Under the pieces are notes generated by a model, which did no database searches, was not told where the DNA came from, and saw nothing but the letters and a program-made list of their open reading frames with translations. A DNA stretch of 10,284 bases from JBLIAZ01 sp047632015 (GTDB lineage: Bacteria; Bacteroidota; Bacteroidia; Flavobacteriales_C; GCA-002722245), in assembly GCA_047632015.1 (NCBI GenBank), contig JBLIBC010000082.1:1-10284 (forward strand). Direction: 5' to 3'. The position numbers were made by a program, and so were the translations under genes. This document shows, piece after piece, positions 1 through 5,665 of this stretch (the stretch's first letter is position 1; each line of letters opens with the position of its first letter).

Positions 1-95
1 GCGAATGATTGGCCAAACGTTCCTGATTGTCCAATTACATTGAGACATAATAATACCGCGAAACAGCCAAATAGTGTTATTTTTTTCATATTCAT
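1..95 (-). CDS. Secreted protein, N-terminal fragment (cut by left edge)
   Basis: Only the first 31 codons are visible. They start at the ATG at 95-93 and read MNMKKITLFGCFAVLL, then CLNVIGQSGTFGQSF, after which the frame leaves the window. A basic start (KK), a hydrophobic stretch at about residues 6-20 and a small/polar region after it (GQSG) make a classical Sec signal peptide. A second ATG two codons in (89-87) is an equally possible start. There is no Shine-Dalgarno sequence, as is usual in this phylum. A strong promoter match lies about 54 bases upstream. The mature protein is not visible, so no function can be given. The gene diverges from the lipoprotein genes to the right. Confidence 0.7.
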   Translation of the reverse strand, partial: MNMKKITLFGCFAVLLCLNVIGQSGTFGQSF

Positions 96-148
96 TTTAG
101 GTTATGTAGATTTGATGAAGAATATTTATCCCATAGAAACTTACTGTG

Positions 149-178
149 CAAATATAGCGTTAAATTTCGGATTGTAAA
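149..178 (-). promoter_or_regulatory. Bacteroidota-type promoter for the left-edge gene
   Basis: Read on the minus strand, TATATTTG (156-149) is a perfect match to the Bacteroidota -7 element TAnnTTTG. A TTT (178-176, consensus TTG) stands 19 bases upstream, the preferred spacing. The transcript would start near 145-143 and leave a leader of about 50 bases before the ATG at 95. This is a sequence match only. Confidence 0.55.
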
Positions 179-218
179 CAGGAAAAAATCACACTTTGCC
201 ACTACTGAACAAACTTAA

Positions 219-245
219 GTAATTGCTTTTTTTTTAAAAAATTAC
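219..245. repeat. AT-rich inverted repeat with T9/A6 tract
   Basis: GTAATT (219-224) and AATTAC (240-245) are perfect inverted arms enclosing GC, nine T and the start of an A6 run. It sits in the divergent intergenic region between the left-edge gene and the rightward genes. A-tract DNA of this kind is often bent. It is not a normal terminator, because the stem has almost no GC pairs and no gene ends nearby. It may simply be low-complexity spacer. Apart from this, two promoter candidates and a possible 35-codon frame, I see nothing in 96-460. Confidence 0.35.
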
Positions 246-268
246 ATTTTTTTATCGCTGTAACCTAC

Positions 269-298
269 TTGCATCTGCCTGATAATAAATTATTTATA
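269..298 (+). promoter_or_regulatory. Weak promoter candidate before the small ORF and lipoprotein genes
   Basis: TTG (269-271) is followed after exactly 19 bases by TATTTATA (291-298). That box matches the TAnnTTTG -7 element at four of its six fixed positions. Transcription would begin about 10 bases before the ATG at 314. No better match is seen between 299 and 460, so this could serve the small frame and both lipoprotein genes. Confidence 0.3.
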
Positions 299-313
299 TT
301 AAATGAAGTCCCT

Positions 314-421
314 ATGTCAATAATAGCAAGAGGAATTGAAATTGATTTACGTCAAATGATGGATGAAGAAAATGATTTTATTCCGCGTCAATTTCCGGAA
401 GAAGATCACGTTCGAATGTGA
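314..421 (+). CDS. Possible 35-residue acidic peptide
   Basis: An open frame runs from ATG 314 to TGA 419-421 and encodes 35 residues. It begins MSIIARGIEIDLRQMMDEEN and continues with an acidic/polar tail containing IPRQFPEED. It is rich in Asp/Glu, has no membrane segment or signal peptide, and would be cytoplasmic. I do not recognise it. In favour of it being real: codon choice resembles the neighbours, a promoter-like pair lies just upstream, and it fills an otherwise unexplained stretch 39 bases before the lipoprotein genes. Against: it is short enough to arise by chance, and there is no Shine-Dalgarno sequence to support the start. It could also be a remnant of a longer gene, but no continuation is seen in the other plus frames. 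Confidence 0.35.
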   Translation: MSIIARGIEIDLRQMMDEENDFIPRQFPEEDHVRM

Positions 422-460
422 TGATGTTCTCTCCTGAAAAATAACTTACTAATACAACTC

Positions 461-844
461 ATGAAAATTAAAACATTACAATCATTACTGGTCCTAGCTC
501 TTATTATTGGATTGCATTCCTGCAGCGGATCCGACACCTATCGAGGAAAGTGGAATGCAACCGATATCGATGGAAATAAATCAGAATTGATTTTTAGTGA
601 AAATACTTTTTTAGTATACCAAGATGGTGACACCACTACTTTTGAATACACACAACATTCAGTAAACATTGAAAACTCTGTTAAAAAATACGGCGTCCAA
701 TTAAGTGATGGCAAAAAATTTAGCATTTTTTTCCCAATCGGAAATGATGAATCAAAAGGATCAATTTTAGATGTAAACGAGGAAGTGGTATACATCATTA
801 GTCGAAATGACTTTTTAGAATATAACGATATTTACGGACTATAA
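461..844 (+). CDS. Small beta-rich lipoprotein, unknown function
   Basis: The product is 127 residues long. Residues 1-20 form a lipoprotein signal peptide (basic MKIK, then the hydrophobic stretch LLVLALIIGL) ending in the lipobox LHSC, so Cys21 would be lipidated and become the mature N-terminus. The rest alternates short strands and turns: YRGKWNATDIDG (27-38), SELIFSENTFLVY (41-53), FEYTQHSVNI (61-70), KFSIFFPIG (86-94) and VVYIISRNDF (109-118). This resembles small lipocalin-like or beta-barrel lipoproteins that open with a 'G-x-W' motif, here GKW at 29-31. That is a fold impression, not a family assignment. No acidic surface-export signal follows the cysteine, so an inner- or outer-membrane periplasmic location is more likely. 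The stop is three bases before the start of the next lipoprotein gene, implying co-transcription. Confidence 0.8.
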   Translation: MKIKTLQSLLVLALIIGLHSCSGSDTYRGKWNATDIDGNKSELIFSENTFLVYQDGDTTTFEYTQHSVNIENSVKKYGVQLSDGKKFSIFFPIGNDESKGSILDVNEEVVYIISRNDFLEYNDIYGL

Positions 845-847
845 AGA

Positions 848-1441
848 ATGAAAAAACACCTCACATTTACCGCTTTAATTATAATTGGCTCAGTATTTTT
901 TATTGCATGCAAACCAAATACTAAAACAAGTAAAGACAGTGATGAAAAAAGTAATCCTGTCAAAGAAACAAAAGTGCAAGAAAACCATTTCAATGGACTT
1001 AGGGACATGGCTTTAAATGTCACTGCTGATCAATTAGGAATTAAAACCCAAACAGGTGAAATAAATGTTTTTGGAATTGTAATGGATTGGAACATAGGTA
1101 ATGTAGTGGCAACAATCGCAGCTTATCAAACAGGAGATGCTAGCATGTATTTAAGTTCAGGAGCAGCTGTGGTTGGAGGCGGACAACATGAAAATGTTCG
1201 ACAAGCTGTATCACCTTACATTTTGATGGGACAGGATTTCCTTGACAAATCCTTAAAAACTGACAAAACACCTATACCTGATACAGGGTGTGTAAGATTT
1301 TACTTTTTAACCAATAAAGGAATTTTCTCTGCACAAGAACAAATGGAAAACATTGAAAATAGTAGTTCTATTTGGTTGCCACTTTTTGATGAAGCGAACA
1401 AAGTTTTAACAGAAATACGGTTGACGACAGAACACAATTAA
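848..1441 (+). CDS. Lipoprotein with conserved uncharacterised domain (GGGQHE core)
   Basis: The product is 197 residues long. Residues 1-20 are a lipoprotein signal peptide with lipobox FIAC, so Cys21 is the lipidation site. A polar, charged linker (about 22-47) leads into a compact domain (48-192). Visible landmarks are FNGLRDMALN (48-57), VFGIVMDWNIG (74-84), TGDASMYLSSG (95-105), VVGGGQHENVR (108-118), GCVRFYFLTNKGIF (147-160) and LFDEANKVLTEIR (179-191). From memory, this layout matches a broadly distributed family of hypothetical proteins with a '(V/F)YG(V/I)(L/I)MDW' segment, 'G.ASLY..S...IGGG.HE.VR' and a final 'LTELR'. I know of no assigned function, and many members seem to lack a signal peptide. 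No catalytic set is evident beyond the conserved His114-Glu115. The gene follows the upstream lipoprotein gene after three bases, so the two are probably made together. Confidence 0.82.
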   Translation: MKKHLTFTALIIIGSVFFIACKPNTKTSKDSDEKSNPVKETKVQENHFNGLRDMALNVTADQLGIKTQTGEINVFGIVMDWNIGNVVATIAAYQTGDASMYLSSGAAVVGGGQHENVRQAVSPYILMGQDFLDKSLKTDKTPIPDTGCVRFYFLTNKGIFSAQEQMENIENSSSIWLPLFDEANKVLTEIRLTTEHN

Positions 1442-1447
1442 AAACAA

Positions 1448-1474
1448 TTGTCAAATGGAGTTTCAGTAACTTTA
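1448..1474 (+). promoter_or_regulatory. Possible promoter before the deacetylase gene
   Basis: TAACTTTA (1467-1474) matches TAnnTTTG except for the last base. A TTG (1448-1450) lies 16 bases upstream, shorter than the usual 19. It would start transcription some 30 bases before the ATG at 1512. The match is tentative. No terminator is visible between 1441 and 1512, so read-through from the lipoprotein genes is also possible. Confidence 0.25.
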
Positions 1475-1511
1475 TAAGCATGTAAGCCCTTTACCCTTAA
1501 CTAAATTTCAA

Positions 1512-2228
1512 ATGCGCACACTGTATATTTTTCCACATCCAGATGATGAATCTTTTGGTCCTGCTCCTGTTATGTACAGGCAAATTAACAACGGAGAAGA
1601 AGTTCATTTATTAACCTTAACCAAAGGAGGGGCAACAAAAATGAGATTCAAATACAATTTATCCGTTGCTGAAATGGGTGAGGTCAGGATTAAGGAAATG
1701 GCAAAAGTTAAAGAGGTGCTTGGTCTTACTTCAATGACTATTCATGATTATGCTGATGGAGGAATGGCTCATGAAGATCCAATAAAATTTGAAGAATTAA
1801 TACAAAAACACGTCGAGGAGGTTAAACCTAATATCATTGTGACTTACCCAATACACGGAATAAGTGGACATCATGACCACCTGACTTGCCATGCAGTTGT
1901 GAAGAGATTATTTTGCAAACTCAAAAACCAACCAAATTACAACTACCTTCAAAGACTAGCATTCCTCACCCTCCCCTCTCCTGATGAAGACCAAAGGAAG
2001 GGAGGAAACAGTAATGTCAATAGCTCAAAGAAACAATACATAGATTGTATAGTCAATTTACAAGAAGACGAAGTTGCGAAGTTAAAGGAGGCTTTATACT
2101 GTTACGAATCATTTATTGATGTCATTAATGAAACTAAAGTCATTGAACACCTAGGAAATAAAATTCATTTTGAATTTTTTGGTGAAAACTTCGAAGAACC
2201 AGTACCCGATTTGAACTTCGGGATGTAA
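1512..2228 (+). CDS. PIG-L/LmbE-family zinc-dependent N-deacetylase
   Basis: The product is 238 residues, the usual size for a single-domain LmbE/PIG-L enzyme. These hydrolyse the N-acetyl group of GlcNAc-type sugars, as MshB, BshB and eukaryotic PIG-L do. The N-terminal strand ends in PHPDDES (8-14) and the second signature, GHHDHLTCH, is at 119-127. By family analogy, zinc would be held by His9, Asp12 and His123, and Asp11 would be the catalytic base. There is no signal peptide, so the enzyme is cytoplasmic. The motif is HPDDES rather than the HPDDVEL I associate with bacillithiol BshB1, so I do not assign it to bacillithiol synthesis. The substrate is unknown. An insertion rich in charged and polar residues (about 156-175) precedes the C-terminal helix region. 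The gene precedes the acyltransferase pair on the same strand with an 86-base gap, so it may modify the same glycan precursor, which is inference. Confidence 0.88.
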   Translation: MRTLYIFPHPDDESFGPAPVMYRQINNGEEVHLLTLTKGGATKMRFKYNLSVAEMGEVRIKEMAKVKEVLGLTSMTIHDYADGGMAHEDPIKFEELIQKHVEEVKPNIIVTYPIHGISGHHDHLTCHAVVKRLFCKLKNQPNYNYLQRLAFLTLPSPDEDQRKGGNSNVNSSKKQYIDCIVNLQEDEVAKLKEALYCYESFIDVINETKVIEHLGNKIHFEFFGENFEEPVPDLNFGM

Positions 2229-2314
2229 ATACATACCTTTTATAAGTCTCTAATTACTATCTTCATTGCTGTTATTTTAAGGATCAAAATCTCAATTGAA
2301 TACATAACAAATAA

Positions 2315-3706
2315 ATGCTTTTTAATTCTTTCGACTTCCTGCTTTTTTTACCAATTGTCCTTGTACTCTTTTACATTACTCCATATAAAATAAGACCTTT
2401 TCTTTTACTGGTTGCCAGTTATTATTTTTATTCAAACTGGAATGCTGCTTACTTGATTTTAATTGTAGTGTCTTCGCTTGTAGGATACTTGACTGGTGTT
2501 ACCTTGTCATCAAGCAAAGTAACAATGCCACGAAAATTAATACTTTGGAGCAGTATTTCAATTAACCTGGGATTGCTTATTTACTTTAAATATGCTGGAT
2601 TCATTTTTGAAAACATCAATTTTTTAGCGGATTCAATTGACGGAACATACAAACCCATTAAATTCTCAGACATTATTTTACCAATAGGTATTTCATTTTA
2701 TACTTTTCAAATACTAAGCTACTCGGTTGATGTGTATCACAAAAGAATTAAAGTGGAACGAAACCCTATTTATTTTGCACTTTATGTTAGCTTTTTTCCA
2801 CAGCTTATCGCAGGTCCTATTGAACGGTTTTCAGCACTTACTCCTCAATTTAAAACAAAAGCTTTTCTTAATAAAGAAAACCTGTCACATGGTGCAAGGT
2901 TAATTCTTTACGGGTTTTTCATGAAAATGGTTGTTGCAGATAACCTAGCTATAATTGTGGATCATGGTTATGGAACTATTGAATCCAGTAGTAGCGTTAA
3001 TTTACTGATAGTTTCGATTTTGTATTCGTTTCAAATTTATTGTGATTTTCACGGCTACAGCACGATAGCAATTGGTGTTGCAAAACTGTTTAACATTGAC
3101 CTGACTCAAAATTTTAGAACACCTTATTTTTCGCGTTCGCTAACCTCGTTTTGGCGCAATTGGCACATCACGTTGACCAATTTTTTTAGAGACTACATTT
3201 ATTACCCCATGGGGGGCAATAAACAAAATAAATTAAAATGGGTATTTGCTGTTTTGGTAGTATTTGTTGTCAGTGGTATTTGGCATGGAGCAAGTTGGAC
3301 GTTTTTAATTTGGGGTGGACTGCATGGCTTATTTACTTTAATTGAAAAACTCTTGAAGCCAGATGTAAAAGGCGCTTTCATGAAACCGTTAAAAGTGTTG
3401 TTCACCTTTTTAATCGTTACGCTTTTATGGATTTTATTCAGAAGTCCAGACCTTAACACAGCTAAAACGTTCTACTATTCTTTGTTAACTAATTGGAATT
3501 TGGAGATTGAACCTTTACTCGTAGAACCCTTTATACTGTTGCTTGTCTTTATCATTTTAGAGCTGTTTTCAAGAAAATCGAATTTTGCTACTCAGTTAAA
3601 TAAGGTCCCTGTACTAGCGAGGTGGACGTTGTATTTTGTGTTGATATTTGCCATTTTAAGTAGATCGGGAGCTGATACTAATCCTTTCATTTATTTTCAA
3701 TTTTAA
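2315..3706 (+). CDS. MBOAT O-acyltransferase (AlgI/DltB/PatA type)
   Basis: This 463-residue polytopic inner-membrane protein is of typical length for the family. MBOAT proteins of this kind take an acyl group, usually acetyl, from the cytoplasm and pass it across the membrane for O-acylation of an extracytoplasmic polymer such as alginate, teichoic acid or peptidoglycan. The start MLFNSFDFLLFLPIV is the characteristic N-terminus. Further family landmarks are FFPQLIAGPIERF (160-172), YCDFHGYSTIAIG (242-254), FWRNWHITLTNFFRDY (279-294), YYPMGGN (296-302) and the catalytic signature GIWHGASW (321-328) with His324, which aligns with the essential His of AlgI. The C-terminus PFIYFQF is also typical. 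About ten or more hydrophobic segments are visible. The partner gene follows after 18 bases. The polymer cannot be deduced because no polysaccharide synthesis genes lie in the window. Confidence 0.95.
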   Translation: MLFNSFDFLLFLPIVLVLFYITPYKIRPFLLLVASYYFYSNWNAAYLILIVVSSLVGYLTGVTLSSSKVTMPRKLILWSSISINLGLLIYFKYAGFIFENINFLADSIDGTYKPIKFSDIILPIGISFYTFQILSYSVDVYHKRIKVERNPIYFALYVSFFPQLIAGPIERFSALTPQFKTKAFLNKENLSHGARLILYGFFMKMVVADNLAIIVDHGYGTIESSSSVNLLIVSILYSFQIYCDFHGYSTIAIGVAKLFNIDLTQNFRTPYFSRSLTSFWRNWHITLTNFFRDYIYYPMGGNKQNKLKWVFAVLVVFVVSGIWHGASWTFLIWGGLHGLFTLIEKLLKPDVKGAFMKPLKVLFTFLIVTLLWILFRSPDLNTAKTFYYSLLTNWNLEIEPLLVEPFILLLVFIILELFSRKSNFATQLNKVPVLARWTLYFVLIFAILSRSGADTNPFIYFQF

Positions 3707-3724
3707 CCTGATGACTACATTCAA

Positions 3725-4765
3725 ATGAAAATAATAAAGTACATATTACCTCGGTTAATAGCTTGTGTGGTCATCATCATACTATCAAACATCATATATA
3801 AAAATACATTTTGGAAAAATGATGTAAGTAAGCACGGTGATATTCTTGAAAACTTGTGGGTTATGGATAAAAATGCTGAAGCCATTTATTTAGGAGAATC
3901 GTCGAATTTTTACATGACCGAAAAGGATACTGTTAAGTACCGAATTAGTAGCATGTTGAATGATATGCTACCAGATATAAACCTTGCTCATGTGGATAAT
4001 TCAGGACTGCATGCGGGCACCTATCTAACAGTCATAAATAATTTTGACAAAAACAACGATATCAAACTACTAGTCATTACACTTAACATCAGGTCATTCG
4101 GAGCCAATTGGAGGTATGCATTGGGCGAAAATTATCTTGCAAAAACCGAAGTCATGTTGGCTGAATACCCCATAATTTTAAATAAGTTTTTGGTGTCTCT
4201 AAAAAATTACGATTATAAAACAGACGAGGACCGCCTTAAAGAAATGAAACTTGCTTGGCAAACTGAAACGTTTGATGTACCAGACTTTAAATACCACAAT
4301 GTCAACGCATGGGATTCAGCTATGGCTTGGCATGAGTGGGTAAATACCAACCCTAACCTTTCGGAAGAACTGGTTCCGCTAGCCTGCCATTATGTTAAGA
4401 ATTTTGCTTTTAAAATTGACACTTCATCAAACGCCAGAATCCACGATTTTGATGAAATAATGAAAGTTGCCAAAAAAAGGAACTACAAAGTTGTGTTTAA
4501 TCTTTTGAGTGAAAACATGCATGAAGCAAAAATGTTAGCTGGAGATGAGTTAATATACCTGATTGAATACAACCGCAGTTTACTAATAGACAGGTATGAA
4601 ACTAAGGGGGCCATCGTAGTCGACAACTTATACACTGTACCTGACTCTTGTTTTGCGGACAGAAACTGGCCCACCGAACATTATTCAAAGCAAGGCAAAG
4701 AAATGATAGCGAAAAAAATAAAAGAAGTGATTCAAGAACGTTATTTAAACGATAATAAAAAATAG
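3725..4765 (+). CDS. Membrane-anchored SGNH-hydrolase-like acylation partner (DltD/AlgJ/PatB-like role)
   Basis: The product is 346 residues. Residues about 7-26 form one membrane anchor (YILPRLIACVVIIILSNIIY), and the remainder should lie in the periplasm. Weak SGNH blocks are visible: AIYLGESSNFY (53-63) would supply the nucleophile Ser59, LLVITLNIRSFGANW (115-129) could supply the block with Asn121, and NWPTEHYSKQGKEMIAKKI (314-332) resembles the C-terminal block with catalytic His319. The usual Asp three residues before this His is absent (Pro316); Asp312 or Glu318 might replace it. Proteins of this kind work with MBOAT carriers, moving the acyl group onto the final polymer. The close placement (18 bases after the MBOAT gene) is the strongest evidence for that role. 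I cannot tell which polymer, nor whether it transfers acetyl or another group. A hairpin 28 bases after the stop may end the transcript. Confidence 0.75.
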   Translation: MKIIKYILPRLIACVVIIILSNIIYKNTFWKNDVSKHGDILENLWVMDKNAEAIYLGESSNFYMTEKDTVKYRISSMLNDMLPDINLAHVDNSGLHAGTYLTVINNFDKNNDIKLLVITLNIRSFGANWRYALGENYLAKTEVMLAEYPIILNKFLVSLKNYDYKTDEDRLKEMKLAWQTETFDVPDFKYHNVNAWDSAMAWHEWVNTNPNLSEELVPLACHYVKNFAFKIDTSSNARIHDFDEIMKVAKKRNYKVVFNLLSENMHEAKMLAGDELIYLIEYNRSLLIDRYETKGAIVVDNLYTVPDSCFADRNWPTEHYSKQGKEMIAKKIKEVIQERYLNDNKK

Positions 4766-4793
4766 CTTTTACGCTACACTTTACCTCACAAAA

Positions 4794-4817
4794 AAACCGC
4801 CTGACTAAAAGCGGTTT
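4794..4817. terminator. Intrinsic terminator, probably bidirectional
   Basis: AAACCGC (4794-4800) and GCGGTTT (4811-4817) form a perfect 7-bp stem with a 10-base loop. On the minus strand the stem runs directly into a T7 stretch (complement of A 4790-4796), the standard intrinsic terminator form for the leftward SiaC-like gene. On the plus strand it sits 28 bases after the end of the SGNH-like gene, with only TTT and then CCTG behind the GC stem, so it would be weaker there. It lies between two convergent genes. Confidence 0.75.
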
Positions 4818-4893
4818 CCTGAACTAATTTTAACACCTAACTTAACTTTGACTATTTCATTAACGTAACATATTCCAAAAGGTTACAAAAAAG

Positions 4894-4914
4894 CTTATTT
4901 TATTTTAAAATAAG
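4894..4914 (-). terminator. AT-rich hairpin, first terminator-like element after the SiaC-like gene
   Basis: CTTATTTTA (4894-4902), a TTT loop and TAAAATAAG (4906-4914) form a perfect 9-bp inverted repeat. Read leftwards, the hairpin is followed within two bases by six T (complement of A 4887-4892). It lies about 90 bases after the stop of the minus-strand gene and 77 bases before the stronger GC hairpin. With only two GC pairs in the stem it is probably an inefficient terminator or a 3'-end stabilising structure. The remainder of 4766-5005 shows nothing else I can support. Confidence 0.45.
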
Positions 4915-5005
4915 TCAATTTCAATATTAGATTGGAAAAAATTAAAGAGTCTTTTTGAGGATAAACAACTGGACTAATTACAAAATGATTCAACAAAAAC
5001 AGCTT

Positions 5006-5401
5006 TTAAACCAATTCCAATGCATGGTCCATAACTACAAAATCGAACTCTAATTCGGTCATGTAGCTAATGTCTTGTCCGATTTCTTTTAAATCTGCTG
5101 CTCCTTTTAAAAAACACCAAGAAACGTGAATTTCACTTCCGTCGATTTGCATTGATTTAATTTCCTGGCAAACAAACAATAACATTTTCATGGATGTTTG
5201 AGAAATTGCTGAAAAATGAAACTTAAATGTGGCACTTACATTTTCTCCTGATCCAAATGTTCTTAACCATTCTAAAACTGGATCGTAATATAAATTAGCA
5301 TCACTCATGCAAGATTCACCCAACATGCGAAAAACATTGTTTTCAGGGTTGAATTCAATTTCAGGAGAACTGTTAGTACTTTGAATAAATAATTTGTCCA
5401 T
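5006..5401 (-). CDS. DUF1987 / SiaC-family regulatory protein
   Basis: The product is a 131-residue cytoplasmic protein with no signal peptide or membrane segment. Family features are visible: an N-terminal IQSTNSSPEIEFNPENNVF (6-24), MLGESCMSDANLYYDPVLEWL (26-46), a central strand-helix FKFHFSAISQTSMKMLLFV (59-77), IDGSEIHVSWCF (86-97) and the C-terminal LEFDFVVM (117-124). In Pseudomonas aeruginosa, SiaC binds and activates the diguanylate cyclase SiaD and is switched by phosphorylation of a Thr in an NTSS segment, by the kinase SiaB and the phosphatase SiaA. The equivalent segment here is SQTS (67-70), so the expected Thr appears to be Gln68, with Thr69 and Ser70 next to it. No SiaA, SiaB or SiaD homologue is in the window, so the partner is unknown. 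A TAnnTTTG box lies immediately upstream of the ATG, and two hairpins lie downstream. Confidence 0.85.
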   Translation of the reverse strand: MDKLFIQSTNSSPEIEFNPENNVFRMLGESCMSDANLYYDPVLEWLRTFGSGENVSATFKFHFSAISQTSMKMLLFVCQEIKSMQIDGSEIHVSWCFLKGAADLKEIGQDISYMTELEFDFVVMDHALELV

Positions 5402-5412
5402 GCGAGTGATTT

Positions 5413-5441
5413 CAAAACTAACGCTTTTTTAATGCTTTTTA
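5413..5441 (-). promoter_or_regulatory. Promoter for the SiaC-like gene, close to the start codon
   Basis: On the minus strand, TAGTTTTG (5420-5413) matches TAnnTTTG perfectly. Nineteen bases further upstream is TTA (consensus TTG) at about 5442-5440. Only 11 bases separate the -7 box from the ATG at 5401, so the leader would be just a few bases long. The match is good, but its use has not been shown. Confidence 0.45.
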
Positions 5442-5560
5442 ACTATTTCCAGACATATAATTCCTCCTAGTATAAACGCTTTTACGCCTTTATGTCAGCA
5501 CACTTACTAACACCTAAGAACAAGAGGAAACATTGTTGTCTCATTGGTTTTTTACAATTA

Positions 5561-5590
5561 CTGAATAAGAGTACATTAGACGTACATTTA
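5561..5590 (+). promoter_or_regulatory. Possible promoter for the glycoside hydrolase gene
   Basis: TACATTTA (5583-5590) matches TAnnTTTG except for its last base. CTG (5561-5563, consensus TTG) stands exactly 19 bases upstream. The leader to the ATG at 5666 would be about 70 bases. A direct repeat of GTACATT overlaps the -7 box. The rest of 5402-5665 contains the SiaC-like promoter and an unconvincing 46-codon frame, and nothing else I can support. Confidence 0.3.
5571..5588 (+). repeat. Direct repeat GTACATT, 11-base period
   Basis: GTACATT occurs at 5571-5577 and again at 5582-5588, so the copies are about one helical turn apart. The second copy overlaps the candidate -7 box of the glycoside hydrolase promoter. 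This is a possible operator for a dimeric regulator or one that binds direct repeats. It is short enough to be chance in AT-rich DNA. Confidence 0.25.
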
Positions 5591-5665
5591 TTAATATTAT
5601 TTCAATATCCTTTCAAAATTTTTATTATTTGACTAATTTCATATCCACACTCACACTAAGTCAAT

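Noticed and set aside
832..1023. A minus-strand frame with a hydrophobic run opposite the second lipoprotein gene.
   Set aside because: The hydrophobic look is the complement of the Lys/Asn/Thr-rich lipoprotein N-terminus and linker. The plus strand is clearly the coding one.
1512..2228. Naming the deacetylase BshB1 (bacillithiol synthesis).
   Set aside because: Its motif is HPDDES, not the HPDDVEL I associate with BshB1, and no other bacillithiol gene is nearby.
4865..4886. Short inverted repeat GTAAC/GTTAC with a 12-base spacer in the convergent intergenic region.
   Set aside because: Five-base arms are expected by chance in AT-rich DNA, and no gene start is near for it to regulate.
5439..5468. 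On the minus strand, a perfect AGGAGG six bases before an ATG that opens a five-codon frame (MSGNS, stop) upstream of the SiaC-like gene.
   Set aside because: Shine-Dalgarno sequences are little used in Bacteroidota, the frame is tiny, and it lies upstream of the better promoter candidate for the gene, so it would usually not be in the mRNA.
5492..5632. A 46-codon plus-strand frame before the glycoside hydrolase gene (starts MSAHLLTPKNKRKHCC).
   Set aside because: It overlaps the promoter candidate and AT-rich spacer, its composition (runs of Leu, Ile, Phe, Lys) is what AT-rich noncoding DNA gives, and no start signal supports it.
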